From DATKSG01 sp035531775 (lineage in GTDB: Bacteria > Actinomycetota > Acidimicrobiia > Acidimicrobiales > UBA8190): a stretch of 64,000 nucleotides of DNA. Each line of letters starts with the position of its first letter. Position 1 is the stretch's first letter. The DNA is taken from assembly GCA_035531775.1 (NCBI GenBank), contig DATKSG010000079.1, positions 27,867 to 91,866 of the forward strand, given 5' to 3'. A model generated the notes under the pieces. It did no database searches. It was given only the letters and a program-made list of their open reading frames with translations, and was not told the origin of the DNA. Positions 23,725-31,932 of the stretch are shown piece by piece. The translations under genes and the position numbers were made by a program.

Positions 23725-24633
23725 TCAGTTGTGCCGGCGCCCGGGGCGACGGCTCTGCCGCAGCGAAGCATCGGCCCGGGCGATCAATTCGTCGAGGCAA
23801 TCGCCCCGCCGCAGCTCGGCGAAACCCACACTGGCCGACCCCCCGGGGGCCTCCTCGGCCAGGATGACTCTGAATTCCTTGAGGCGTTGCTCGGCCGTGG
23901 CCATGTCGGCCCCTGGCAGGGAGAACAGGAACTCGTCGCCGCCGAGGCGCAGGATCACATCGTAGGAGCGCAGCGTGGCCCGCAGCGCAGAGGTGACTTT
24001 GCGCAGCAACTCGTCGCCGGCGCGTGGGCCGTGCGCCTCGTTCACGTGCCTTAGGCCGTCGACGTTCAGGTAGCCCACGATGAAGCGGGCCCCACTTTGG
24101 CGACAGCGCTCCAGCTCGCGCTCCAAGGAGGCGAAGCCGGCCTGGCGGTTGAGCACTCCGGTGAGCTCGTCGCGAGTGAGCCCGTCGCGCTCGGCTGTCA
24201 CCGCCGGGGGCTGGGGGGTCTGGCGACGATAAGGACTGGCCTCGGGGGGGTCGGGCAGCACCCTCACATCGCCACCGGTCGCCGGCAAGGGATCGGAACG
24301 CACCGTGCGCTCGTCGGCCACGCTGGCCAGGCGCTCGCCGGTGGCGGCCTCGGGCGACACCACGCCGCGCACGAGCTCGGCCCACAGGGCCACGATGTCG
24401 CCGATCTGCCCGGTCACCAGGTCGAGCAGGGCGTCGCGCTCGTCAGGGTCGAGGTGGCGCAACTGTTCGTGCACGCGCGCTGCACCGTCGGACAGCGCAC
24501 CGGCGATCTCGAGGAGCCGCTGGGCCGGTACTACCGGGGTGCTGTCAGGTCGTGATTCTGTGGGTCCGCCGTGACCAGGAATGGCGGAAAGTCTCCCACG
24601 TCCACTCTGCGTGTGATTCTCGAGCTGGCTCAT
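23725..24633 (-). CDS. Soluble diguanylate cyclase (GGDEF) with helical N-terminus
   Basis: A 302-residue protein with no membrane helix. Residues 30-95 form a helical region (LLEIAGALSDGAARVHEQLR), then a proline-rich linker, and a GGDEF domain from DGLTRDELTGVLNRQAGF to the end. The active site is LGGDEF and an I-site RSYD lies five residues earlier, so active synthesis of c-di-GMP with product inhibition is predicted. Some conserved positions deviate (VGYLNVDGLRHVNEAHG instead of DLDxFKxxN), which may reduce activity. Confidence 0.88.
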   Translation of the reverse strand: MSQLENHTQSGRGRLSAIPGHGGPTESRPDSTPVVPAQRLLEIAGALSDGAARVHEQLRHLDPDERDALLDLVTGQIGDIVALWAELVRGVVSPEAATGERLASVADERTVRSDPLPATGGDVRVLPDPPEASPYRRQTPQPPAVTAERDGLTRDELTGVLNRQAGFASLERELERCRQSGARFIVGYLNVDGLRHVNEAHGPRAGDELLRKVTSALRATLRSYDVILRLGGDEFLFSLPGADMATAEQRLKEFRVILAEEAPGGSASVGFAELRRGDCLDELIARADASLRQSRRPGRRHN

Positions 24634-24707
24634 GACGGGAGCTCCCTGCCGGCCGGCGCCGACCCGCCAAAACTACACCAGTGTGACTCCCGGAGCCGGC
24701 GAAGCCC

Positions 24708-25166
24708 TCAGGGAGCAGTGGTGACGATGTGGAAGACCGGGTGGTCGGGGGCGATCCGGCGCAGCTCGCTGTGGGGTGAGGAGCCCGACACCCCGTCGAA
24801 GAACACGCCGACCTCCATTTTCCAACGCTCGAGGTAGGCGCGCAACACCTGCGCCTTGGCTTCGTCGTCGGTTACCTCGGTGGCGGTGAAGGCCTCGACC
24901 CGGCGCCCGAGGGCCAGCTCACCGCCCCCGGCGGCGCGCAGGTTGCGCACCCACTGGGTCTCGCCTCGCGGCGCCACCAGGTAGCGGTCGCCGCCCATGA
25001 CCAGGAGATTGACCGGCGTAGTGCGCCACTGGCCGCTGCGCCGCCCGCGCACCCGCAACACCCTCGACCCCCACACGCTCAGGCCCAGCCTGGTGACCCC
25101 GGCCACCGCCCTGTTGAAGATGTGTCGGGTGAACCAACCAGGGGCTCTGTAGTGCGGGCGCGCCAT
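24708..25166 (-). CDS. Deazaflavin-dependent (F420) nitroreductase family protein
   Basis: A 152-residue protein from ATG 25166 with the Ddn-like split-barrel: FNRAVAGVTRLGLSVWGSRV, RSGQWRTTPVNLLVMGGDRY, LVAPRGETQWVRNLRAAGGG and the end ERWKMEVGVFF. These proteins bind F420 or other flavins and reduce nitro compounds or quinones; the family is common in actinobacteria that make F420. It is divergent from the LCP gene with 34 bp between. Confidence 0.88.
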   Translation of the reverse strand: MARPHYRAPGWFTRHIFNRAVAGVTRLGLSVWGSRVLRVRGRRSGQWRTTPVNLLVMGGDRYLVAPRGETQWVRNLRAAGGGELALGRRVEAFTATEVTDDEAKAQVLRAYLERWKMEVGVFFDGVSGSSPHSELRRIAPDHPVFHIVTTAP

Positions 25167-25200
25167 AGGCCAATGATGGCCGCTGGTAGCCTGGACTGCC

Positions 25201-26670
25201 GTGCCCGATCGCTCTGACTCTTCCGGCGCGGGCCATCGCGGCCGCCCCCACCCCTCACGAGCCGGCACCCGCAATGGTCGCACGGTGCTGGCCTCTTCGA
25301 GCGGCACGGTGGCGCCCGGCTACGGCACGGGAACCCAGGCCGGTGACGGGGCCGATGACAGGGCCAAGGTGGCCGAGCGCCCCGACCCGCCGCCCCTGCG
25401 GCCTAGAGGCCCAGGCTCCCCGCCGCCAGGTCGGCCCGGCGACCCCGGCACTGACAACGGCCGGGGCCGGCACCCCAAGCACCGCCGGCGCCGCTCGGAG
25501 CGCATCTTGCGCTGGGCCCTGGCCGTGGCGGCCGTCATCCTGGTCATCGCCGGGGCCGGCTACGGATACGTCCGCTACCGCTGGGCCCAGGTAAAGACAC
25601 AAGCGTGCAGCACCTGCTCGGCCGTGGCCGACGGCCAGCCCTTCAATGTGCTGCTGGTGGGCTCGGACTCGAGAGCCGGCAATACCGGGGCGGCGGCGCA
25701 GGCCTTCGGCAGCTCGTCACAAGTCGGCGGCCAACGTTCGGACACCCTAAAGATCCTCCACGTCGACCCGGCCTCGGGCACGGCCCGTCTGCTGTCGATC
25801 CCGCGCGACACCTTCGTCGAGATGTCCGACATTCCGACCAGCAGCGGGCTGTCTGGTGCGCAGAAGATCAACACCGCCTTCAACAGCGGCCCTGGCCCGC
25901 TCATCGCCACCATCCAGAACACCTTCGGGATCCCCATCGCCCACTTTGTCGAAATCGACTTCCAGGGTCTCACCGACGCCGTGAACACGGTGGGCGGCAT
26001 CTACCTGAACTTCCCGTACCCGGCGCGCGACAACGACAACGGCAACAACAATTCGGGCCTCAACATCACCCACTCCGGATGCCAGCTGCTGAACGGGACC
26101 ATGACGCTGGCCCTGGCCCGTTCGCGCTTCTACCAGTATTACGCCGATGGTTACTGGCATTACGACCCGAGCTCGGATCTCGGGCGTATCGAGCGCCAGA
26201 ACATCATCATCCAGGCCGTGGCGTCGCGGGCCCGCAAGAGCTTCAACCCGCTCACGTTGAACGCCTTCCTCGGGGCCGTGGTCCACGACGTCACGGTGGA
26301 CCAGGCCATGACCTTCGGCGACATGCTGTCGCTGGGACTCAAGTACCACGCCTTCTCGCCGTCGAGCCTGCAGTCCTTCACCCTTCCCACCGTGCCCGAG
26401 GTTGCCACCTACGCCGGCGACGTCGAGGTGGTCGACCAACCGGCCGCCGAGAACGTCCTCACCCGATTCCTCGGTGCCGCCCCCGGCGCGGTGAGCACCC
26501 CACCGCTCACGTCCAGCGAGACCCCGATCTACCCGCCACCCCCCACGACCACCACTACCGGGCCCGCCTCGGGCGGCAGCTCGGGCGGCAGCTCAGGATC
26601 GGGCCCGACCCCGGCCCCGTCGCCGAGCGCTTCGGCCTCATCTTTCGACCCCACCGTCTGCAGCGGCTGA
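25201..26670 (+). CDS. LCP family (LytR-CpsA-Psr) wall-polymer ligase
   Basis: A 489-residue protein from GTG 25201. A basic cytoplasmic tail of about 95 residues is followed by one helix (LAVAAVILVIAGAGYGYV) and the extracytoplasmic LCP domain. Typical motifs are FNVLLVGSDSRAG, GQRSDTLKILHVDP, LLSIPRDTFVEM and, further on, DAVNTVGGIYLNFP and LNGTMTLALARSRF. LCP enzymes transfer glycopolymers from lipid carriers to peptidoglycan. The last 60 residues are a proline/threonine/serine-rich tail. Confidence 0.93.
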   Translation: MPDRSDSSGAGHRGRPHPSRAGTRNGRTVLASSSGTVAPGYGTGTQAGDGADDRAKVAERPDPPPLRPRGPGSPPPGRPGDPGTDNGRGRHPKHRRRRSERILRWALAVAAVILVIAGAGYGYVRYRWAQVKTQACSTCSAVADGQPFNVLLVGSDSRAGNTGAAAQAFGSSSQVGGQRSDTLKILHVDPASGTARLLSIPRDTFVEMSDIPTSSGLSGAQKINTAFNSGPGPLIATIQNTFGIPIAHFVEIDFQGLTDAVNTVGGIYLNFPYPARDNDNGNNNSGLNITHSGCQLLNGTMTLALARSRFYQYYADGYWHYDPSSDLGRIERQNIIIQAVASRARKSFNPLTLNAFLGAVVHDVTVDQAMTFGDMLSLGLKYHAFSPSSLQSFTLPTVPEVATYAGDVEVVDQPAAENVLTRFLGAAPGAVSTPPLTSSETPIYPPPPTTTTTGPASGGSSGGSSGSGPTPAPSPSASASSFDPTVCSG

Positions 26671-26679
26671 ACGCGTCAA

Positions 26680-26695
26680 CGGCGGGTATCCGCCG
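26680..26695. terminator. Weak hairpin between convergent genes
   Basis: CGGCGG and CCGCCG can pair around a GTAT loop 9 bp after the LCP stop, between it and the convergent SDR gene. It has no T-tract, so the terminator call is tentative. Confidence 0.3.
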
Positions 26696-26717
26696 GCTTC
26701 TCTGACAGCTGGGCGGC

Positions 26718-27458
26718 TCAGCGAAAGAGGTGCAGGCCCCCGTCCACCAGGACGACCTCGCCGGTCATGTAGCGGGCGTCGGCCACGGCCACGACCATCT
26801 GGGCGATGTCCTCGGGCCGACCGGTGCGCCGCAGCGGAGCCATGGCCTGCACCCCGGCCCGCACCAGGTCCCAGTCCTCGGTCCACGGGGTGTCGATCAA
26901 GCCGGGGGCCACGGCGTTCACCCGGATTTCGGGGCCGAGCACGTTAGCCAGTAACACCGTCATGTGGCTGAGGGCGGCCTTGGAGGCGGCGTAGGGGATG
27001 GAGCTCCCGGTGGCCGCGTGACCGGCGATGGAGGAGATGTTGACCACGGCGGCGTCGCCGGCGGCGCGCAGATGGGGGATGGCGGCCGTGGTCACCTGCC
27101 AGGTGCCGATGACGTTCACGTCGAAGATGCGCCGCCAGATCTCGGGGGTGGCGGCCTCGATGTCGTGGTGGGCGATGAGGGCCGTGGTCCCGGCGTTGTT
27201 GACCAGGATGTCGAGCCGCCCGTGGTCGGCCACCGCCTGCGACACCAAGGCGGCGGCCTGGTCGGCGTCGGATACGTCGGCCTGGACGTAGGTGGCGCCG
27301 GGCAGATCGGCGGCCAGGACCTGGCCGGCGTCCACCGAGTGGGCCGAGTTCACCACCACGCGCACACCCTCGGCCGCCAGGGCTCGAGCCGTCGCCTCGC
27401 CGATCCCGCTCGAGGAGCCGGTCACGAGCGCCACCTTGTCGCGCAGGTTCGTGGCCAT
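26718..27458 (-). CDS. Short-chain dehydrogenase/reductase (SDR)
   Basis: A 246-residue classical SDR. The NAD(P)-binding motif is TGSSSGIGEATA, the structural motif NNAGT follows, and the catalytic serine and Y-x3-K are in SSIAGHAATGSSIPYAASK. The PG motif region (NAVAPGLIDTPW) and C-terminal VVLVDGGLHLF are complete. Such enzymes oxidise or reduce alcohols, ketones or 3-oxoacyl thioesters. It is divergent from the FAH-family gene with a 42-bp gap. Confidence 0.9.
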   Translation of the reverse strand: MATNLRDKVALVTGSSSGIGEATARALAAEGVRVVVNSAHSVDAGQVLAADLPGATYVQADVSDADQAAALVSQAVADHGRLDILVNNAGTTALIAHHDIEAATPEIWRRIFDVNVIGTWQVTTAAIPHLRAAGDAAVVNISSIAGHAATGSSIPYAASKAALSHMTVLLANVLGPEIRVNAVAPGLIDTPWTEDWDLVRAGVQAMAPLRRTGRPEDIAQMVVAVADARYMTGEVVLVDGGLHLFR

Positions 27459-27500
27459 CAGAAGCGCAGGCTACCGGCGTCAGGTGGGTAGCGTGAGCCC

Positions 27501-28364
27501 ATGCGACTGGTCACCTTCGTCGAGGCGTCGGGCGACACCGAGGAACCGTCGCGCACCGGCGCGGTGGTGGGTGACGAGGTCGTGGACCTCACCGATCCCG
27601 AGGTGGGCCTGCCCCAAAGCATGGTCGACCTGCTGGTAGGAGGAGAAGGGGCCATGGCCCGCGCCGAGCAGGCGCAGCACGGGCCGGCCCGTCGCCTGTC
27701 CCTAGAGCAGGTCCGGTTGCTCGCCCCCGTGCCCCATCCACCGAAAGTGCTCGGCCTGGGCATGAACTACGCCGCCCATGTGGCCGAAATGGGGCGCGAG
27801 CCCCCCGAGCACCAGGTCTGGTTCAACAAGCAGCGCACCTGCGTAGTCGGGCCGGGCGTGGCCATCGAAGTGCCCGAGGTCTCGGAACAGGTCGACTACG
27901 AGGGCGAGCTGGCCTTCGTGATCGGCCGCCGGTGCCGCCACGTGGCGGTGGAGCAGGCCATGTCGGTGATCGCCGGCTTCACCGTGATGAACGACGTGAG
28001 CGTGCGCGACTGGCAGTGGCGGACCCCGACGTGGACCTTAGGCAAGTCTTTCGACACCCACGGCCCCCTCGGGCCCTGGATCGTCACCGGGGACGAGCTC
28101 GGGGACCCCGGCCACCTGCGCATCCGCACCTGGGTCAACGACGAGCTGCGCCAGGACGGCTCCACTGACGACATGATCTTCGACTGCGCCGCCATGGTGG
28201 CGCTGCTCTCCACGGCGTGCACGCTGGAGGCGGGCGACGTCATCACCACCGGCACGCCACCGGGGGTGGGGGCGAGCTTCGACCCGCCGCGCTGGCTGGC
28301 GGTCGGTGACACCGTGCGCATCGAGGTCGAGGGGATCGGCGTCCTCGAGAACCCCGTTGCCTGA
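27501..28364 (+). CDS. Fumarylacetoacetate hydrolase (FAH) family protein
   Basis: A 287-residue protein with a small N-terminal domain and the FAH catalytic domain from KVLGLGMNYAAHVAEMG. Metal-ligand regions appear as DYEGELAFVIGRR and VMNDVSVRDWQWR, and the end TGTPPGVGASFDPPRWLAVG is characteristic. Members hydrolyse, isomerise or decarboxylate 2,4-dioxo compounds from aromatic degradation. The 3' end lies just before the ArfB start or overlaps it, depending on which TTG is used. Confidence 0.9.
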   Translation: MRLVTFVEASGDTEEPSRTGAVVGDEVVDLTDPEVGLPQSMVDLLVGGEGAMARAEQAQHGPARRLSLEQVRLLAPVPHPPKVLGLGMNYAAHVAEMGREPPEHQVWFNKQRTCVVGPGVAIEVPEVSEQVDYEGELAFVIGRRCRHVAVEQAMSVIAGFTVMNDVSVRDWQWRTPTWTLGKSFDTHGPLGPWIVTGDELGDPGHLRIRTWVNDELRQDGSTDDMIFDCAAMVALLSTACTLEAGDVITTGTPPGVGASFDPPRWLAVGDTVRIEVEGIGVLENPVA

Positions 28365-28401
28365 AGCCGAGGCGCCCGAGGACCCGCCGGCGCCGTCGAG
28401 A

Positions 28402-28803
28402 TTGCGCGTTACGCGCCACCTGGCCATCGCCCTCGAGGAGCTCGAGTGGCGGTTCACCACGAGCGGCGGCCCCGGCGGCCAGCACGCCAACAAGGCGAGC
28501 ACCCGGGCTGAGGTCCGCTTCGACGTGGCCCGGTCACCCTCGCTCGGGCCCCGCCAGCGCGCCCGGCTTCTCGAGCGCCTGGGCCCCACTGCTTCCGCCT
28601 CGGCCGGCGACGAGCGCTCCCAGGCCCGCAACCGGGCCCTGGCCCTGGAGCGCCTGGCCGTCCGTTTGGCCGAGGCACTGGCCGTCCCCACGCCACGGCG
28701 TCCCACCCGGCCCACGGCGGCCTCCAAGGCCCGCCGCCTCGAGGCCAAACGCAAGCGGTCGTCCACCAAGGCCCACCGGAGCCGTCCCGGCCCCGAGGAC
28801 TGA
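28402..28803 (+). CDS. arfB: Alternative ribosome-rescue peptidyl-tRNA hydrolase ArfB
   Basis: About 133 residues if TTG 28402 is the start (sequence then begins RVTRHLAIALEELEWRF, as in known ArfB proteins); TTG 28357 or an earlier site would add residues of lower quality. The catalytic GGQ motif is in SGGPGGQHANKASTR, and the C-terminus is a basic tail (SKARRLEAKRKRSSTKAHR) that enters the mRNA channel of stalled ribosomes. ArfB hydrolyses peptidyl-tRNA on non-stop ribosomes. It follows the FAH gene directly. Confidence 0.9.
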   Translation: MRVTRHLAIALEELEWRFTTSGGPGGQHANKASTRAEVRFDVARSPSLGPRQRARLLERLGPTASASAGDERSQARNRALALERLAVRLAEALAVPTPRRPTRPTAASKARRLEAKRKRSSTKAHRSRPGPED

Positions 28804-28825
28804 CGGACTGACTCGGCTCCGCAGC

Positions 28826-29602
28826 TCAGACGGCGTCGGGCCGGAGTTGGGCGTCGCTGCCGCCGTCTACGAACAGCACGGCCCCGTGGACGAAGCCGTG
28901 GGCCGGGTCGAGCAGGAAGGCGACCACCGCCGCCACCTCCTCGGCCGAGCCTCGGCGCCCGAGAGGCACCGGGAGCGCTTCCACCAGAGGTCCCAGGGTG
29001 GGGTCGGCCAGCGTCCCTTCCAGCAGCGGGGTCTCGATGGGCCCCGGGGCCACGGCGTTGAGCCGGACGCCGGCCGACCCCCAGGCCGCCGCACGGTGGC
29101 GCACGGCCCGGGCCAGGGCGAGCTTCGAGTTCCCGTAGACGGTGGCGCCGTCGAGGCTCTCGGCCAGTGACCGGGCCATGTCCTCGTCCCCGGCGGCCAA
29201 GGCGTCGAGCAGGCCCTGGTGCGGCGGGGTGATGCCGGCTGCGTTGGAGGCGATGGCCACGGCGGCGGGAGCCTCTCCGACGGCCAGGGCCTCGAGCAGG
29301 CCGTCGAGCAGGGATACGGCGCCGAAGTAATTGACCCTGGCAATGTCCCCGGTGGGGCGGACGTGGGGGCCGAGCCCGGCGCACACGACCACACCGTCGA
29401 GGATGCCGTCGGCCAGTCCGGCTACGGCCGCCGTGGCCGAGGCCCGCCCCTCGGTGGTGGACAGGTCGGCGGTGACCTCGGCCTCGACCCGGTCGATGCC
29501 GATGACCCGGGCCCCGGCGCGCTCGTAGCGCCGGCGGACGGCGGCGCCGATCCCCGAGGCCGACCCGCTCACAGCCACGGTCCGACGGCGAGAGGGGCTC
29601 AC
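28826..29602 (-). CDS. SDR family oxidoreductase, 3-alpha-hydroxysteroid dehydrogenase-like
   Basis: A 258-residue protein from GTG 29602. The cofactor motif is SGSASGIGAAVRRRY and the catalytic pair is in ATVYGNSKLALAR. The short central region (GVVVCAGLGPHVRPTGD, then VNYFGAVSLLDGLLEAL) and the AVAIASNAAG segment resemble the HsdA/carbonyl reductase branch of the SDRs rather than 3-oxoacyl reductases. NAVAPGPIETPLL and VLFVDGGSDA complete the fold. The substrate is likely a steroid or another cyclic ketone, which is an inference. Confidence 0.85.
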   Translation of the reverse strand: MSPSRRRTVAVSGSASGIGAAVRRRYERAGARVIGIDRVEAEVTADLSTTEGRASATAAVAGLADGILDGVVVCAGLGPHVRPTGDIARVNYFGAVSLLDGLLEALAVGEAPAAVAIASNAAGITPPHQGLLDALAAGDEDMARSLAESLDGATVYGNSKLALARAVRHRAAAWGSAGVRLNAVAPGPIETPLLEGTLADPTLGPLVEALPVPLGRRGSAEEVAAVVAFLLDPAHGFVHGAVLFVDGGSDAQLRPDAV

Positions 29603-29759
29603 GGCCGCAGTTGTAGTCCAAGGAGTTCCCGCGGGTCGGGACCTTCGGCCCTGCCGCTGCCGGCGGCGACCGGACATGCTGGTGCCGGGACAGACGCCGC
29701 AAGGTGAACCTCCCAAAGGGGAACGTCCGGAGTGCCGCCCACCTAGGACGCCCCTTTTA

Positions 29760-29820
29760 GGCCGCCCCCGGCGGGGGGAACGGGTGCAAACCCGGTCCGC
29801 GGAGCCCGCCGGGGGTGGCC
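29760..29820. other. Orphan structured element, cobalamin-riboswitch-like core (tentative)
   Basis: A 16-base arm at 29760-29775 pairs with 29805-29820 (one G-T pair). Inside lies a perfect five-pair hairpin with a GCAA tetraloop (29781-29794). Read on the plus strand, GGGAACGGGTGCAAACC followed by GCGGAGCCCGC resembles the conserved core of cobalamin riboswitches. The expected downstream B12 box is not clear, and no plus-strand gene follows directly: DUF4193-like is antisense just downstream. On the minus strand it may act as a terminator for that gene. Confidence 0.35.
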
Positions 29821-29869
29821 ACTATCTTTTCCGGCCCCCGAGATTCTGGGTCGGCCTGCGGCGGCCCTG

Positions 29870-30409
29870 TCAGCTCACGCAGTCGTGGCAGCGCCAGCCG
29901 GCCGGGTCGGCCAGCAATACCGTGCTGAAGACCAGGAAGCAGCCCCGGCACACGAACTCGCTGTGGCCGCACGGGGCCACCACGTCGTCGGCCGGGTCGG
30001 TCATGTCGGCCTCGTCGGCTCCCGGGCCGTCCCCGCTGCCGTCGTCGCCGAGCTCGGCCAGACGCGCCTGGAGGATGCGGTCGAGACTCTCTTCCACGTC
30101 GACGATGTCGAGGACCTCGTCGGTCTCGATCGCTTCTACCTGGGCCCGGGCCGTGGGGGCGTCGTCCTCGTCATCGTCGTCGGCTACGTGGACCAGGTCT
30201 TCGAGGGTGGCTTCGAGGACGTCCTCGTCCACGTCCTGCTCGAGGACGTCCTCGTTGTCGAGGTCCTCCTCGAGTTGCGTCTCCTCGTCGAGCTCGGCCA
30301 CAGCCAGCTCCTCGGGCGGCTCTAGGTCGGGCTCGCCCTCGGTGAAGTGCTGCTCCGGCTCGCTGCGCTCTATCAACCGCACGGGCACCACCCCTTCTGT
30401 CCACAGCAT
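29870..30409 (-). CDS. DUF4193-like acidic protein with C-terminal zinc ribbon
   Basis: About 179 residues from ATG 30409 (a GTG near 30382 is possible). Residues 15-125 are extremely acidic (DEETQLEEDLDNEDVLEQDV and similar). The C-terminus carries two cysteine pairs, C-x2-H-x4-C-x2-CFLVF and CHDC, like the zinc ribbon of actinobacterial DUF4193 proteins. The acidic part is longer than usual. Function is unknown; family members are conserved small cytosolic proteins. It is divergent from the Rrf2 gene, with 79 bp between. Confidence 0.75.
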   Translation of the reverse strand: MLWTEGVVPVRLIERSEPEQHFTEGEPDLEPPEELAVAELDEETQLEEDLDNEDVLEQDVDEDVLEATLEDLVHVADDDDEDDAPTARAQVEAIETDEVLDIVDVEESLDRILQARLAELGDDGSGDGPGADEADMTDPADDVVAPCGHSEFVCRGCFLVFSTVLLADPAGWRCHDCVS

Positions 30410-30488
30410 CAGGCCGGGCCCGGGAAATGGCAAGGGGCAAATGGATAGAAGTCCGGCATTGGGCGGCCGCCGCGGGCAGAATCCACGG

Positions 30489-30944
30489 GTGCATATCCCG
30501 GCCAAGGTCGACTACGGCATGCGGGCCCTGCTGACGCTGGCCGACAGTGGAGAGCCCACCACGGCCGAGGCGTTGGCCCAGGCCCAGGGCCTGCCGGGGA
30601 AGTTCCTGGGGTCGATCCTGAACGACCTGCGCCGGGCCGGCCTGGTGGCCAGCCAGCGCGGGTCCGAAGGTGGCTACCGCCTGGGTCGTCCCGCATCCGA
30701 GATCTCAGTGGCCGACGTGATGCGCGCCCTAGACGGCCCCTTGGCCGAGGTCCGCGGCCTGCGGCCCGAGGCCACCAAGTACGAGGGTGCCGCCGTCCAC
30801 CTCCAGGAGGTGTGGGTGGCGGTGCGGGCCAGCCTGCGCAGCGTGCTCGAAAGCGTCACCTTGGCCGACGTGGTGGCCGGCCGACTGCCGGGCCCGGTCG
30901 CCCGTCTCACCAAGGACCCCGACGCCTGGGCCCCGCGCCGCTAA
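30489..30944 (+). CDS. Rrf2 family transcriptional regulator, cysteine-free
   Basis: A 151-residue protein from GTG 30489. The winged-helix region is typical: KVDYGMRALLTLADSG, then AEALAQAQGLPGKFLGSILN and the wing SQRGSEGGYRLGRPASEISV. Rrf2 proteins such as IscR or NsrR bind Fe-S clusters through three cysteines, but none is present here, so it should sense something other than Fe-S or act through protein contact. The gene's end runs into a 23-bp tandem repeat. Confidence 0.88.
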   Translation: MHIPAKVDYGMRALLTLADSGEPTTAEALAQAQGLPGKFLGSILNDLRRAGLVASQRGSEGGYRLGRPASEISVADVMRALDGPLAEVRGLRPEATKYEGAAVHLQEVWVAVRASLRSVLESVTLADVVAGRLPGPVARLTKDPDAWAPRR

Positions 30945-30990
30945 GAGCCTGGGCCTCGCGCCGCTAAGAGCCTGGGCCCCGCGCCGCTAA
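30924..30990. repeat. 23-bp tandem triplication carrying the Rrf2 stop codon
   Basis: A core GCCTGGGCCCCGCGCCGCTAA starts at 30924, 30947 and 30970, a spacing of 23 bases; the second copy has one change. The first copy includes the TAA that ends the Rrf2 gene. As 23 is not a multiple of three, the copies place a TAA in each frame downstream. Confidence 0.93.
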
Positions 30991-31023
30991 CTCCTGGTAC
31001 GGCTCAGGGCGGCCTGGGAGAGC

Positions 31024-31932
31024 TCAGGCCTGGCGGGCCACGGAGTCGTTGGGCGACGGGCCCCGGCGGCGAAGGCGCCGCGGGCCGAAGGCGTCGTCTA
31101 AGAAGTCGGCGATCTCCCCGGTGATGCGCAGGGGCATAGTGCGCAACTCCATGATGGAACGGGCCTCTAGGAGCCGGGCGTTGGGCATCTGCCGGGTCAG
31201 GTGTTCGGCGTCGGTGAAGGGGTGGATGAAATCCACCTTGTGGCCGATGACCAGTGTCGGCACCAAGATGGCGCGGCGCTGTTCATAGGTCGGCGTGATG
31301 GGCCCCACGAGCATCCCGTGCAGGACGGCGGCCGCCTCCTCGGGTTGCAGGCGCAAGGTGCCTACGAAGCTGTCGAGGGCACCGATGTTGGTGCGCGGCA
31401 CTCGCCTGGCCAGGCGGGCCACCAGCCGGACCACCGGGGCGGCGTAGTGAACGCCGAGAAGCATGGGCAGAAACACCATGGCTGCTCCTGGCACAGCCCA
31501 CTCGAGCACTGGCATCTCCACCACCAGGGCCCGCACCCGCTCAGGAGCCTGGACCGCCACCTGCAAGGTGACGTTGGCGCCGAGAGACACACCGCCCACG
31601 ACGGCCTGCTCCACGCCGAGGGCGTCGAGCAGGGCCACCACGTGGCGGGCGTAGGAGTCCATTCGGTGAGCCGAGGCGTGGCGAGGCTTCTCCGACCCTC
31701 CGTGGCCGGGCAGGTCGAGGAGCACCACCCGAAAGCCGTGCTCGGCCAGGTCGGCGCCGAGGCTGCGGTTCATCTGGCTGTCGAGGAGGATCCCGTGCAG
31801 CAGGACCACCACCCGGTCCCCGCTCCCGTGCACCTCGTAGCGCAGGCGAAGGCCTTCGCTGTGCAGCTCGCCCACTTCGAACGGTCGCCTCTCGAACAGG
31901 GCGCTCACCTCGGCGAGTCGGCTTCCGGCCAC
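31024..31932 (-). CDS. Alpha/beta hydrolase
   Basis: A 302-residue protein starting at GTG 31932, overlapping the upstream membrane-protein gene by 28 bp. The oxyanion region is VVVLLHGILLDSQMN, the loop LLDLPGHGGSEKP follows and the nucleophile elbow is GGVSLGANV. The late histidine and acid lie in VPTLVIGHKVDFIHPF, where an aspartate-phenylalanine-isoleucine-histidine pattern is seen. It may be an esterase, lipase or lactonase; the substrate is not evident. Confidence 0.85.
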   Translation of the reverse strand: MAGSRLAEVSALFERRPFEVGELHSEGLRLRYEVHGSGDRVVVLLHGILLDSQMNRSLGADLAEHGFRVVLLDLPGHGGSEKPRHASAHRMDSYARHVVALLDALGVEQAVVGGVSLGANVTLQVAVQAPERVRALVVEMPVLEWAVPGAAMVFLPMLLGVHYAAPVVRLVARLARRVPRTNIGALDSFVGTLRLQPEEAAAVLHGMLVGPITPTYEQRRAILVPTLVIGHKVDFIHPFTDAEHLTRQMPNARLLEARSIMELRTMPLRITGEIADFLDDAFGPRRLRRRGPSPNDSVARQA

